A DNA stretch of 64,000 nucleotides from Streptomyces sp. NBC_00247 (GTDB lineage: Bacteria > Actinomycetota > Actinomycetes > Streptomycetales > Streptomycetaceae): assembly GCF_036188265.1 (NCBI RefSeq), contig NZ_CP108093.1:5290001-5354000 (forward strand), given 5' to 3'. Shown piece by piece: positions 52,206 to 60,743 of the stretch. A program made the position numbers and the translations under genes. The notes under the pieces are model-generated. The model saw only the letters and a list, made by a program, of their open reading frames with translations. It was not told where the DNA came from and ran no database searches. The stretch's first letter is position 1. Each line of letters starts with the position of its first letter.

Positions 52206-53210
52206 CTACCGGTAGCGGCCGTGCATCCCCGCCGCCGTCGCGCGGAAGCGGGCGCGCAGCGCGGCCGGCGCCAGCACCTCGGCTTCCGCGCCCAGTGCCA
52301 GCAGCTGTTCGTACGCCACCTCGGGGGACTCCACCGGCAGGGTGAGCGTGCGCCACCCGTCGCCGTCCGGCGGTCCGGCGGCGGCCAGGGCCTCCTCGGC
52401 GGCGGCCCGGTCCACCAGGTGCGGGAGCCGCCCCGCACCCGCCCCCGAGACCCGTACGGTCACCTCGGTACGGAGCAGGGAGCGGGCGAACCGCGCGGAC
52501 CGCTCGGCCCAGAACCCGGCCAGGTCGAAACCGGCGTCCCGCTCGAACCGGCCGCCGTCCGGCTCCGGCTCCACCTCTACGGAGACGAACCGGTCGACCC
52601 GGTACACCCGGAATCCGTCCTGGGCGGAGGGAGCCTCCACCCGGTCCGTACAGCGGGCGCAGAGGTACCAGACGCCCGCCTTCAGCACGAGCCCGTACGG
52701 CAGCAGCACCCGCTCCGCCTCGGCGTCGCCCCGGCGGTAGCGGGCCCGGACCGTGAGGTCGTCGCGGACGGCCTTCGCCACGACGGGCAGCAGCGCCGGG
52801 GCCACCGGGGCCCGGAACCAGCCCGGGGCGTCCAGATGGAAGCGCCGGGCCACCGTGTCCGGGGCGTCCCGCAACGACGGTGACAGGGCGGCTGCCACCT
52901 TGAGCCGGGCGGCGGACGCGGCGTCGGTCAGGCCCAGGTCGCGCAGCGCGGTGGGCAGCCCGGAGAGGAAGAGCGCCTCGGCCTCGCCCCGGGCGAGACC
53001 GGTGAGGCGGGTGCGGTAACCGTCGACGAGGTGGTAGCCGCCGGTGCGGCCGCGCTCGGCGTACACCGGGACGCCCGCCTCACCGAGCGCCTGCGCGTCC
53101 CGCAGCACGGTCCGCTCCGACACCTCCAGCTCCGCCGCCAGCTCGGCCGCGGTCATCCCGGGCCGGGACTGGAGGAGCAGCACCATGGTGATCAGTCGGG
53201 CGGCACGCAT
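52206..53210 (-). CDS. HTH/WYL-domain transcriptional regulator (YafY type)
   Basis: 334 residues. The N-terminal DeoR-like helix-turn-helix is AARLITMVLLLQSRPGM, AELEVSERTVLRDAQAL. The WYL domain includes VLLPYGLVLKAGVWYLCARC and YRVDRFVSVEVE, and a C-terminal WCX-type domain (VESPEVAYEQLLALGAEAEVL) follows. Such proteins sense nucleic-acid-derived or other ligands. The target is unknown. Confidence 0.88.
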   Translation of the reverse strand: MRAARLITMVLLLQSRPGMTAAELAAELEVSERTVLRDAQALGEAGVPVYAERGRTGGYHLVDGYRTRLTGLARGEAEALFLSGLPTALRDLGLTDAASAARLKVAAALSPSLRDAPDTVARRFHLDAPGWFRAPVAPALLPVVAKAVRDDLTVRARYRRGDAEAERVLLPYGLVLKAGVWYLCARCTDRVEAPSAQDGFRVYRVDRFVSVEVEPEPDGGRFERDAGFDLAGFWAERSARFARSLLRTEVTVRVSGAGAGRLPHLVDRAAAEEALAAAGPPDGDGWRTLTLPVESPEVAYEQLLALGAEAEVLAPAALRARFRATAAGMHGRYR

Positions 53211-53254
53211 ACCCCCATTCTCGTCGACGCGCGCGAGGGCCGGGGGCGCACGCG

Positions 53255-53298
53255 GAACGCCGTGGCCCCTCCGGTGTTCCGGAGGGGCCACGGCGTTC
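53255..53298 (-). terminator. Strong terminator downstream of aceE
   Basis: 20-bp perfect arms, 53255-53274 and 53279-53298, with a TGTT loop, 27 bp after the aceE stop. Confidence 0.85.
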
Positions 53299-53324
53299 AG
53301 GGCGAGGGCGTCAGGGCCTGCGGA

Positions 53325-56006
53325 TCAGAGTCCGTAGCGCTCCCGGGCCTCCTTGATCGCGGAGGCCGGGATCTCGCCCCGCTTGGCGAGCTGGGCCAGG
53401 GCCGCGACGACGACCGACTGCGCGTCGACACCGAAGTGGCGGCGGGCCGCGTCACGGGTGTCGGAGAGACCGAAGCCGTCCGTGCCGAGCGAGGACCAGT
53501 CCTGCTCCACCCACTGGCTGATCTGGTCCGGCACCTGCCGCATCCAGTCGCTGACCGCGAGCACCGGACCGGGAGCACCGGCCAGCGCCTGCGTCACGTA
53601 CGGCACCCGCTCCTCGCCCCGGAGCAGCGCGGCGTCGGCGTCCAGCGCGTCGCGGCGCAGCTCGCCCCACGAGGTGGCGGACCAGACGTCGGCGGTGACG
53701 CCCCAGTCGGCGGCCAGCAGCTCCTGGGCCTCCAGGGCCCAGTGGATGGCGGTACCGGAGGCCAGCAGCTGCAGGCGCGGCGCGTCGGCCTTGGCCGGCG
53801 TGCCCTCCTTGAAGCGGTACAGGCCCTTGACGATGCCCTCCTCGACGCCTTCCGGCATCGCGGGCTGCGGCTTCGGCTCGTTGTAGACCGTCAGGTAGTA
53901 GAAGACGTTGGAGTCCTCGCCCACGACGGGCTCGCCGTACATCCGGCGCAGGCCCTCCTTGACGATCACCGCGATCTCGTACGCGAAGGCCGGGTCGTAG
54001 TTGAGCGACGCCGGGTTCGTGGCCGCGATCAGGTGCGAGTGACCGTCCGCGTGCTGGAGGCCCTCACCCGTCAGGGTCGTACGGCCCGCGGTGGCGCCGA
54101 CGATGAAGCCCTTGCCGAGCTGGTCGGCGAGCTGCCACATCTGGTCGCCGGTCCGCTGCCAGCCGAACATCGAGTAGAAGATGTAGAACGGGATCATCGT
54201 CTCGCCGTGCGTCGCGTACGACGTGGACGCGGCGATGAAGTCCGCCATGGAGCCGGCCTCGGTGATCCCCTCGTTGAGGATCTGGCCGTCCTTGGCTTCC
54301 TTGTAGTACATCAGCTGGTCGCGGTCGACCGGCTCGTACGTCTGGCCCAGCGGCGAGTAGATGCCCGCCGACGGGAAGAGCGACTCCATACCGAAGGTAC
54401 GGGCCTCGTCCGGGACGATCGGAACCCAGCGCTTGCCGGTCTCCTTGTCCCGCATCAGGTCCTTGGCGAGGCGGACGAAGGCCATGGTGGTGGCCATCTC
54501 CTGCTTGCCGGAACCCTTCTTCAGCGCGGCGAACGCGCGCTCCTCGGGCTGCGGCAGGGCCGCGGCGTGCACCCGGCGGGCGGGGGCGGGGCCACCGAGG
54601 GCCGCGCGGCGCTCCTGGAGGTAGCGGACCTCGGGGGAGTCGGCGCCGGGGTGGCCGTAGGGCACCACACCGCTCTCGAAGGCGCTGTCCGGGATCGGCA
54701 GGCCGAGCAGCTCGCGCATGTCCTTGAACTCGTCCAGGGACAGCTTCTTCATCTGGTGGTTGGCGTTCTTGGACTCGAAGCCCTTGCCCAGCGTGAAGCC
54801 CTTCACCGTCTGGGCGAGGATCACGGTCGGGCCACCCTTGTGCTCCAGGGCCGCCTTGTACGCCGCGTAGACCTTGCGGGCCTCGTGACCGCCGCGCGAG
54901 GTGTAGAAACACTCGGCGATCTTCGCGTCGGTGAGCAGCTTCGCCAGCTCCACGAGCGCGGGCTCGGCGCCGAAGAAGTGCTCGCGGATGTACGCGACGT
55001 CACGGGTGGCGTACGTCTGGAACTGCGCGTCCGGGACCTCGCGGAGACGGCGGACCAGCGCCCCGGAGGTGTCGAGCTGGAACAGCTCGTCCCACGCGTT
55101 GCCCCAGAGCGTCTTGACGACGTTCCAGCCGGCTCCGCGGAAGGCGCCTTCCAGCTCCTGGACCACGCGGAAGTTGGCGCGGACCGGGCCGTCGAGACGC
55201 TGCAGGTTGCAGTTGATGACGAAGGTCAGGTTGTCGAGGCCCTCACGGGCGGCGAGCGCCAGGGCGGCCGTCGACTCGGGCTCGTCCATCTCGCCGTCGC
55301 CCAGGAAGGCCCAGACGTGCGAGTTCGACGTGTCCTTGATGTTGCGGTTGGCCAGGTAGCGGTTGAAGCGCGCCTGGTAGATGGCCGACAGCGGGCCGAG
55401 GCCCATCGACACGGTGGGGAACTCCCACAGCCAGGGCAGACGCCGCGGGTGCGGGTAGGACGGCAGGCCGTCGCCGCCCGACTCCTGACGGAAGTTGTCG
55501 AGCTGCTGCTCGCTCAGGCGTCCGTCGAGGAAGGCGCGGGCGTAGATGCCGGGGGAGGCGTGGCCCTGGATGTAGAGCTGGTCACCGGAGCCGTCCCCCT
55601 CCTTGCCGCGGAAGAAGTGGTTGAAGCCCGTCTCGTACAGCCAGGCCGCGGAGGCGAAGGTGGCGATGTGGCCGCCGACGCCGTACTTCGCCCCACGCGT
55701 CACCATGGCCGCCGCGTTCCAGCGGTTCCACGCGGTGATGCGGGATTCCATCTCCAGGTCGCCGTCGAACTCGGGCTCGGCGGCGGTCGGGATGGAGTTG
55801 ACGTAGTCGGTCTCCAGCAGCTTGGGCAGCGCGAGACCGGCGCCTTCGGCGTGTTCGAGAGAACGCCTCATCAGGTACGCGGCGCGATGCGGCCCCGCGG
55901 CCTTGGTGACGGCGTCCAGAGAGGCCGCCCATTCGGCGGTCTCTTCGGGGTCGCGGTCCGGGAACTGGTCGAGTTCGCTCGGACGCTTTCCTACGGGGTC
56001 GGTCAT
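53325..56006 (-). CDS. aceE: Pyruvate dehydrogenase E1 component, homodimeric type
   Basis: 893 residues, the full length of homodimeric AceE. The thiamine-diphosphate motif runs from GDGEMDEPES (Gly236-Asp237) to NCN (265-267). Other hallmarks are IYIQGHASPGIYARAF-type sequence near 144-160, SKNANHQMKK and the C-terminal LPTSYGL-like end (REARERYGL). It decarboxylates pyruvate and acetylates the lipoyl arm of E2. No E2 gene is adjacent; the two-lipoyl E2 at 57183-58943 is the nearest. The upstream region has a 17-bp palindrome. Confidence 0.97.
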   Translation of the reverse strand: MTDPVGKRPSELDQFPDRDPEETAEWAASLDAVTKAAGPHRAAYLMRRSLEHAEGAGLALPKLLETDYVNSIPTAAEPEFDGDLEMESRITAWNRWNAAAMVTRGAKYGVGGHIATFASAAWLYETGFNHFFRGKEGDGSGDQLYIQGHASPGIYARAFLDGRLSEQQLDNFRQESGGDGLPSYPHPRRLPWLWEFPTVSMGLGPLSAIYQARFNRYLANRNIKDTSNSHVWAFLGDGEMDEPESTAALALAAREGLDNLTFVINCNLQRLDGPVRANFRVVQELEGAFRGAGWNVVKTLWGNAWDELFQLDTSGALVRRLREVPDAQFQTYATRDVAYIREHFFGAEPALVELAKLLTDAKIAECFYTSRGGHEARKVYAAYKAALEHKGGPTVILAQTVKGFTLGKGFESKNANHQMKKLSLDEFKDMRELLGLPIPDSAFESGVVPYGHPGADSPEVRYLQERRAALGGPAPARRVHAAALPQPEERAFAALKKGSGKQEMATTMAFVRLAKDLMRDKETGKRWVPIVPDEARTFGMESLFPSAGIYSPLGQTYEPVDRDQLMYYKEAKDGQILNEGITEAGSMADFIAASTSYATHGETMIPFYIFYSMFGWQRTGDQMWQLADQLGKGFIVGATAGRTTLTGEGLQHADGHSHLIAATNPASLNYDPAFAYEIAVIVKEGLRRMYGEPVVGEDSNVFYYLTVYNEPKPQPAMPEGVEEGIVKGLYRFKEGTPAKADAPRLQLLASGTAIHWALEAQELLAADWGVTADVWSATSWGELRRDALDADAALLRGEERVPYVTQALAGAPGPVLAVSDWMRQVPDQISQWVEQDWSSLGTDGFGLSDTRDAARRHFGVDAQSVVVAALAQLAKRGEIPASAIKEARERYGL

Positions 56007-56100
56007 GATCGCCGCCTTCCGGAGTGGGAGGGGGTGGAGAAGTCCCTGGCTGGCAGGACAGGGCGACGGGCCGGTGGGCCCGCGGAGAACTGTAAATCCC

Positions 56101-56117
56101 TGATCGATGATCGATCA
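56101..56117. promoter_or_regulatory. 17-bp palindrome in the aceE promoter region
   Basis: TGATCGAT-G-ATCGATCA is a perfect inverted repeat about 95 bp upstream of the aceE start and 270 bp after the GntR-regulator gene. It is a candidate operator for that regulator. No other signal in the 56007-56385 gap was convincing. Confidence 0.55.
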
Positions 56118-56385
56118 AAGGGTTGAAGGGGAAAACTTCTCGATATGAAGAAAATGGCATGGGGTGCCGCCAAATGGGGCACGGAGTGACGGGATAAAAC
56201 GGTGTAAAACTGTCACGACTTGCTCGAAAGAGCGACGACGGTGACGGATGGGAAACCTGGCGGCAACGCGGACGTGAGAAATGACAAGTACGGACCCCGC
56301 TACTGTCCGCTCGTGCCGACCGCACGGACGGTGCTCGCGGACGCGCCGGTACTCAAGGGCGCGGCGCGCGTGCGGACACCGGTAC

Positions 56386-57009
56386 TCAGGCGCGCGGCGC
56401 GCAGCCCAGCACGTGCGCCTTGACCAGCGGCCCGATCTGCGGATCCTGCCGCAGGAACGCGTCGATGAGCGCCTCGTGCTCCTCCGCGTACGACTTCTGC
56501 ACCGTGCCCAGCCAGCGGATCGACAGGGCCGTGAACACCTCGATGCCCAGCCCTTCCCAGGTGTGCAGCAGCACCGCGTTGCCGGCCGCCCGCACCAGCT
56601 CCCGGTGGAAGCCCACCGTGTGCCGCACCTGCGCCTCCCCGTCGGCCGCCCGGTCGGCCTCGTAGAGGGCACTCACGTGCGGCTGGAGGGCCGAGCAGTC
56701 CGCGCCGAGGGCGGAGGCCGCCAGCTCCGCCGCGATCTGCTCCAGACCCGCACGCACGGGGTAGCTCTCCTCCAGGTCCGCGGCCGTCAGATTGCGGACC
56801 CGGACGCCCTTGTTGGGCGCCGACTCGATCAGCCGCAGCGTCTCCAGCTCGCGCAGCGCCTCGCGCACCGGCGTCTGGCTGACCTCCAGTTCGGTGGCGA
56901 TCCGCCGCTCCACGATGCGCTCGCCCGGCTTCCAGCGCCCGCTGACTATCCCGTCCACGATGTGCTCGCGGATCTGCTCGCGCAGCGAGTGGACGACGGG
57001 CGGGGTCAT
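56386..57009 (-). CDS. GntR-family (FadR/FCD subfamily) transcriptional regulator
   Basis: 207 residues with GGAGCACCTC before the ATG. The N-terminal winged helix (LREQIREHIVDGIVSGRWKP, ELEVSQTPVREALRELE) is of GntR type. The C-terminal FCD domain carries likely metal or carboxylate ligands (ESYPVRAGLEQ, HTVGFHRELV). FCD regulators usually sense organic acids. It lies between sucB and aceE on the same strand, so control of central carbon metabolism is plausible. Confidence 0.88.
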   Translation of the reverse strand: MTPPVVHSLREQIREHIVDGIVSGRWKPGERIVERRIATELEVSQTPVREALRELETLRLIESAPNKGVRVRNLTAADLEESYPVRAGLEQIAAELAASALGADCSALQPHVSALYEADRAADGEAQVRHTVGFHRELVRAAGNAVLLHTWEGLGIEVFTALSIRWLGTVQKSYAEEHEALIDAFLRQDPQIGPLVKAHVLGCAPRA

Positions 57010-57114
57010 GAGGTGCTCCTTCGGGCGAACCGGTGCCGCCTGGGACCGGCCACGGTCGCTGAGGCCCGTGGTGTTGACCGGCAGTGACCGCCGGATACCC
57101 CCTAGACAATACGG

Positions 57115-57154
57115 CGGCGCCCCCGCCCGGGAGGTGGTCCGGACGGGGGCGCCG
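57115..57154 (-). terminator. Terminator of the lpd-sucB operon
   Basis: CGGCGCCCCCG (57115-57125) pairs with CGGGGGCGCCG (57144-57154); an inner CCGG/CCGG stem extends it. It lies 29 bp after the sucB stop. Confidence 0.75.
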
Positions 57155-57182
57155 CTGGTGAGGCTCGTTACAACAGGATCGT

Positions 57183-58943
57183 TCAGAGGCCGAGCTCGAC
57201 CTCGAACTCACCGGCCTCCAGGATCGCCTTGACCGAGGTCAGGTAACGGGCGGCGTCCGCGCCGTCCACCAGACGGTGGTCGTAGGAGAGCGAGAGGTAC
57301 GTCATGTCACGGATGCCGATGACGGTGCCCTCGGCGGTCTCGATGACGGCCGGGCGCTTCACGGTGGCACCGATGCCCAGGATGGCGGCCTGGTTCGGGG
57401 GCACGATGACGGTGTCGAACAGCGCACCGCGCGAACCGGTGTTGCTGATGGTGAAGGTGGCACCCGACATGTCGTCCGGGGTGAGGCCGCCACCGCGGGC
57501 CTTGCCGGCCAGCTCTGCGGTCTTCTTCGAGATACCGGCGATGTTCAGGTCGCCCGCACCCTTGATGACCGGGGTCATCAGACCCTTCTCGGCGTCCACG
57601 GCGATGCCGATGTTCTCCGAGTCGAAGTACGTGATGGTGCCCTCGTCCTCGTTGATCCGGGCGTTGATGACCGGGTGGGCCTTCAGCGCCTGGGCCGCCG
57701 CCTTCACGAAGAACGGCATCGGGGACAGCTTGACGCCCTCACGGGCGGCGAACGCGGCCTTCGCCTGGTTGCGCAGCTTCATCAGCTTGGTGATGTCGAC
57801 CTCGACGACCGAGGTCAGCTGGGCCTGCGAGTGCAGCGCCTTCATCATGTTCTCGCCGATGACCTTGCGCATGCGCGTCATCTTGACGGTCTGACCGCGC
57901 AGCGGCGACGCCTCCAGCTTCGGCGCCTTGGAGGCGGCCGGAGCGGCGGCGGCAGCGGGAGCCGGAGCGGCCGCGGCGGCCTTGGCGGCCTCCGCGGCGG
58001 CGACGACGTCCTGCTTGCGGATGCGGCCACCGACGCCGGTGCCCTTCACCGCGCCCAGGTCGACGCCGTTCTCCGAGGCGAGCTTGCGGACCAGCGGCGT
58101 GACGTACGCGCCGTCGTCACCGGAGGTCGCGGCCGGGGTGACCGGAGCCGGAGCGGCGACCGGGGCCGGGGCAGCCGGAGCGGCCGGAGCCGGGGCAGCC
58201 GGGGCAGCGGCCACGGGGGCCGGAGCCGGTGCCGGGGCGGCCGGTGCCGGAGCAGCCGGAGCCGGAGCGGCCGGAGCCGGTGCCGGGGCGGCGGCCGGAG
58301 CCGGTGCCGGAGCGGCGGCCGGAGCGGCGCCCTTGGCACCGATGACGGCGAGCTTGGCGCCGACCTCGGCGGTCTCGTCCTCGGCGACGACGATCTCCAG
58401 CAGCACGCCGGAGACCGGGGCCGGGATCTCGGTGTCGACCTTGTCCGTGGAGACCTCGAGCAGGGGCTCGTCCTCCGTGACCTCCTCGCCGACCTCCTTC
58501 AGCCAGCGGGTGACGGTGCCCTCGGTGACGCTCTCGCCGAGCGCCGGGAGGGTGACGTCGGTGCCCTCGGCGGAGGACGCGCTGGCGGTGGCCTCGGCGG
58601 TCGGGGCCGGGGCGGGAGCCTCGGTCTCGGTCGACGGGGCGGTGGGGGCCTCGGTGGCCGGAGCGGCGGCCTCGGCCGGGGCGGCGGCCGGCGCGGGGGC
58701 GCCGGAGCCGTCGTCGATGATGGCCAGCTCGGCGCCGACCTCGACGGACTCGTCCTCGGCGACCTTGATGGACGCGAGGATGCCGGAGACGGGGGCCGGG
58801 ATCTCGGTGTCGACCTTGTCGGTCGAGACCTCCAGCAACGGCTCGTCAGCCTCGACGCGCTCGCCCTCGGCCTTCAGCCAACGGGTGACAGTGCCCTCGG
58901 TGACGCTCTCGCCGAGCGCCGGAAGGGTTACGGAAACCGACAT
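57183..58943 (-). CDS. sucB: Dihydrolipoamide acyltransferase (E2) with two lipoyl domains
   Basis: 586 residues. Two lipoyl domains share VTLPALGESVTEGTVTRWLK and carry the lipoylated Lys43 and Lys168 in STDKVDTE. A long Ala/Pro linker (about 203-275) leads to the E1/E3-binding domain (YVTPLVRKLASENGVDL) and the catalytic domain with DHRLVDG (His556, Asp560). It is usually annotated as SucB, but in actinobacteria this E2 is thought to serve both the pyruvate and 2-oxoglutarate complexes. It is transcribed with lpd, 56 bp upstream. LipA and LipB modify it. Confidence 0.95.
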   Translation of the reverse strand: MSVSVTLPALGESVTEGTVTRWLKAEGERVEADEPLLEVSTDKVDTEIPAPVSGILASIKVAEDESVEVGAELAIIDDGSGAPAPAAAPAEAAAPATEAPTAPSTETEAPAPAPTAEATASASSAEGTDVTLPALGESVTEGTVTRWLKEVGEEVTEDEPLLEVSTDKVDTEIPAPVSGVLLEIVVAEDETAEVGAKLAVIGAKGAAPAAAPAPAPAAAPAPAPAAPAPAAPAPAAPAPAPAPVAAAPAAPAPAAPAAPAPVAAPAPVTPAATSGDDGAYVTPLVRKLASENGVDLGAVKGTGVGGRIRKQDVVAAAEAAKAAAAAPAPAAAAAPAASKAPKLEASPLRGQTVKMTRMRKVIGENMMKALHSQAQLTSVVEVDITKLMKLRNQAKAAFAAREGVKLSPMPFFVKAAAQALKAHPVINARINEDEGTITYFDSENIGIAVDAEKGLMTPVIKGAGDLNIAGISKKTAELAGKARGGGLTPDDMSGATFTISNTGSRGALFDTVIVPPNQAAILGIGATVKRPAVIETAEGTVIGIRDMTYLSLSYDHRLVDGADAARYLTSVKAILEAGEFEVELGL

Positions 58944-58999
58944 GGTTTCGGTTGCTCCTTACGAATTGCGGAAGTGGTCGGTCGTCGCCCGGGACTGGA

Positions 59000-60388
59000 T
59001 CAGTCGTGGGAGTGGAGCGGCTTGCCGGCCAGCGCGAGGTGGGCCTCGCCCATGGCCTCGTTCTGGGTCGGGTGGGCGTGGATGAGCTGCGCGACCTCGG
59101 CCGGCAGCGCCTCCCAGTTGTAGATCAGCTGTGCTTCGCCGACCTGCTCGCCCATACGGTCGCCGACCATGTGGACGCCGACCACGGCACCGTCCTTGAC
59201 CTGGACGAGCTTGATCTCGCCCGCGGTCTTCAGGATCTTGCTCTTGCCGTTGCCCGCCAGGTTGTACTTGAGGGCGACGACCTTGTCCGCACCGTAGATC
59301 TCCTTGGCCTTGGCCTCGGAGATGCCGACGGAGGCGACCTCGGGGTGGCAGTACGTCACCTTCGGCACCCCGTCGTAGTCGATCGGGACGACCTTCAGAC
59401 CGGCCAGCCGCTCCGCGACGAGGATGCCCTCGGCGAAGCCGACGTGCGCGAGCTGGAGGGTCGGCGCGAGGTCGCCCACGGCCGAGATCGTGGGCACGTT
59501 GGTCTGCATGTACTCGTCGACGAGGACGTAGCCGCGGTCCATCGCGACCCCGGCCTCCTCGTAACCGAGACCCTGCGACACCGGGCCGCGGCCGATCGCG
59601 ACCAGCAGCAGCTCGGCCTCGAAGGTCTTGCCGTCGGCGAGGGTCACGCGGACGCCGTCCTGCGTGTACTCGGCCTTGTCGAAGAAGGTGCCGAGGTTGA
59701 ACTTGATGCCGCGCTTGCGGAACGCGCGCTCCAGAAGCTTCGAGCTGTTCTCGTCCTCGACCGGGACCAGGTGCTTCAGGCCCTCGACGATGGTCACGTC
59801 GGTGCCGAAGGACTTCCACGCCGAGGCGAACTCGACACCGATGACGCCGCCGCCGAGCACGATGGCCGACTTCGGGACACGGTCGAGCTTCAGCGCGTGG
59901 TCCGAGGAGATGATGCGGTTGCCGTCGATCTCCAGGCCCGGCAGCGAGCGCGGCACGGAGCCGGTCGCCAGCACGATGTGGCGGCCCTGGATGCGCTCGC
60001 CGTTCACGTCCACCGAGGTCGGGGACGACAGACGGCCCTCGCCCTCGACGTAGTGCACCTTGCGCGAGGCGATGAGACCCTGCAGGCCCTTGTACAGGCC
60101 GGAGATCACTTCGTCCTTGTACTTGTGGACCGCCTCGATGTCGATGCCCTCGAAGGTGGCCTTGACACCGAACTGCTCGGCCTCGCGCGCCTGGTCGGCG
60201 ATCTCGCCGGCGTGCAGCAGCGCCTTGGTCGGGATGCAGCCGTTGTGCAGGCAGGTACCGCCGACCTTGCCCTTCTCGATCAGGGCGACGTCCAGGCCCA
60301 GCTGCGCTCCGCGCAGGGCCGCGGCGTAACCGCCACTGCCACCGCCGAGGATCACTAGGTCGAAAACGGTGCTGGCGTCGTTCGCCAC
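59000..60388 (-). CDS. lpd: Dihydrolipoyl dehydrogenase (E3)
   Basis: 462 residues from the GTG at 60388 (GGAGGACGTGAC upstream). FAD motif LVILGGGSGGYAAALRGAQ; redox pair Cys46 and Cys51 in GGTCLHNGCIPTK; NAD motif SAIVLGGGVIGVEFAS; catalytic His439 and Glu444 in HAHPTQNE. It reoxidises dihydrolipoyl groups of E2 with NAD+. It is the first gene of the lpd-sucB unit. Confidence 0.97.
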   Translation of the reverse strand: MANDASTVFDLVILGGGSGGYAAALRGAQLGLDVALIEKGKVGGTCLHNGCIPTKALLHAGEIADQAREAEQFGVKATFEGIDIEAVHKYKDEVISGLYKGLQGLIASRKVHYVEGEGRLSSPTSVDVNGERIQGRHIVLATGSVPRSLPGLEIDGNRIISSDHALKLDRVPKSAIVLGGGVIGVEFASAWKSFGTDVTIVEGLKHLVPVEDENSSKLLERAFRKRGIKFNLGTFFDKAEYTQDGVRVTLADGKTFEAELLLVAIGRGPVSQGLGYEEAGVAMDRGYVLVDEYMQTNVPTISAVGDLAPTLQLAHVGFAEGILVAERLAGLKVVPIDYDGVPKVTYCHPEVASVGISEAKAKEIYGADKVVALKYNLAGNGKSKILKTAGEIKLVQVKDGAVVGVHMVGDRMGEQVGEAQLIYNWEALPAEVAQLIHAHPTQNEAMGEAHLALAGKPLHSHD

Positions 60389-60682
60389 GTCACGTCCTCC
60401 ATGCATGTGCGCCGTACGCCGGGCCCCGTGGGGTGTGACCGGCCGGTCGGCTGGTGTTCGGCCGCTTGAGTCGTTCGGCCCTGTGGTGGGGGCCCTGTCC
60501 TGCCGAGAACCCATCTTCGCACTTGTTGACCGCCGACGGGACGCGGGGCCCGTTCCGGACGGGGCGCCGTGCGTCACGTCACGGGGCCGATCCGCGCAGA
60601 AACGTATGGATTCAGTCGAGTTCGTCCAGAGCGAAACCGGGTCGACGGGAGCCTGCCCCCGTTCGAACGGCGCACTCAATGC

Positions 60683-60714
60683 GTACAGCCCCGGACATCC
60701 GCCCGGGGCTGTAC
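60683..60714 (-). terminator. Terminator of pepA
   Basis: GTACAGCCCCGG (60683-60694) pairs with CCGGGGCTGTAC (60703-60714), with an 8-nt loop, 30 bp after the stop. The remainder of the gap to 60388 presumably holds the lpd promoter, which I could not pinpoint. Confidence 0.75.
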
Positions 60715-60743
60715 GAGGTCGGTCACGGCGGACCGGCGGGTGG

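Noticed and set aside
53031..56126. A long plus-strand frame opposite aceE
   Set aside because: Antisense to a certain gene, with low-complexity Val/Arg/Gly content and no family match.
57928..59085. Ala/Gly-rich plus-strand frame that looks like a structural protein
   Set aside because: It is the complement of the Ala/Pro linker and lipoyl domains of the E2 gene.
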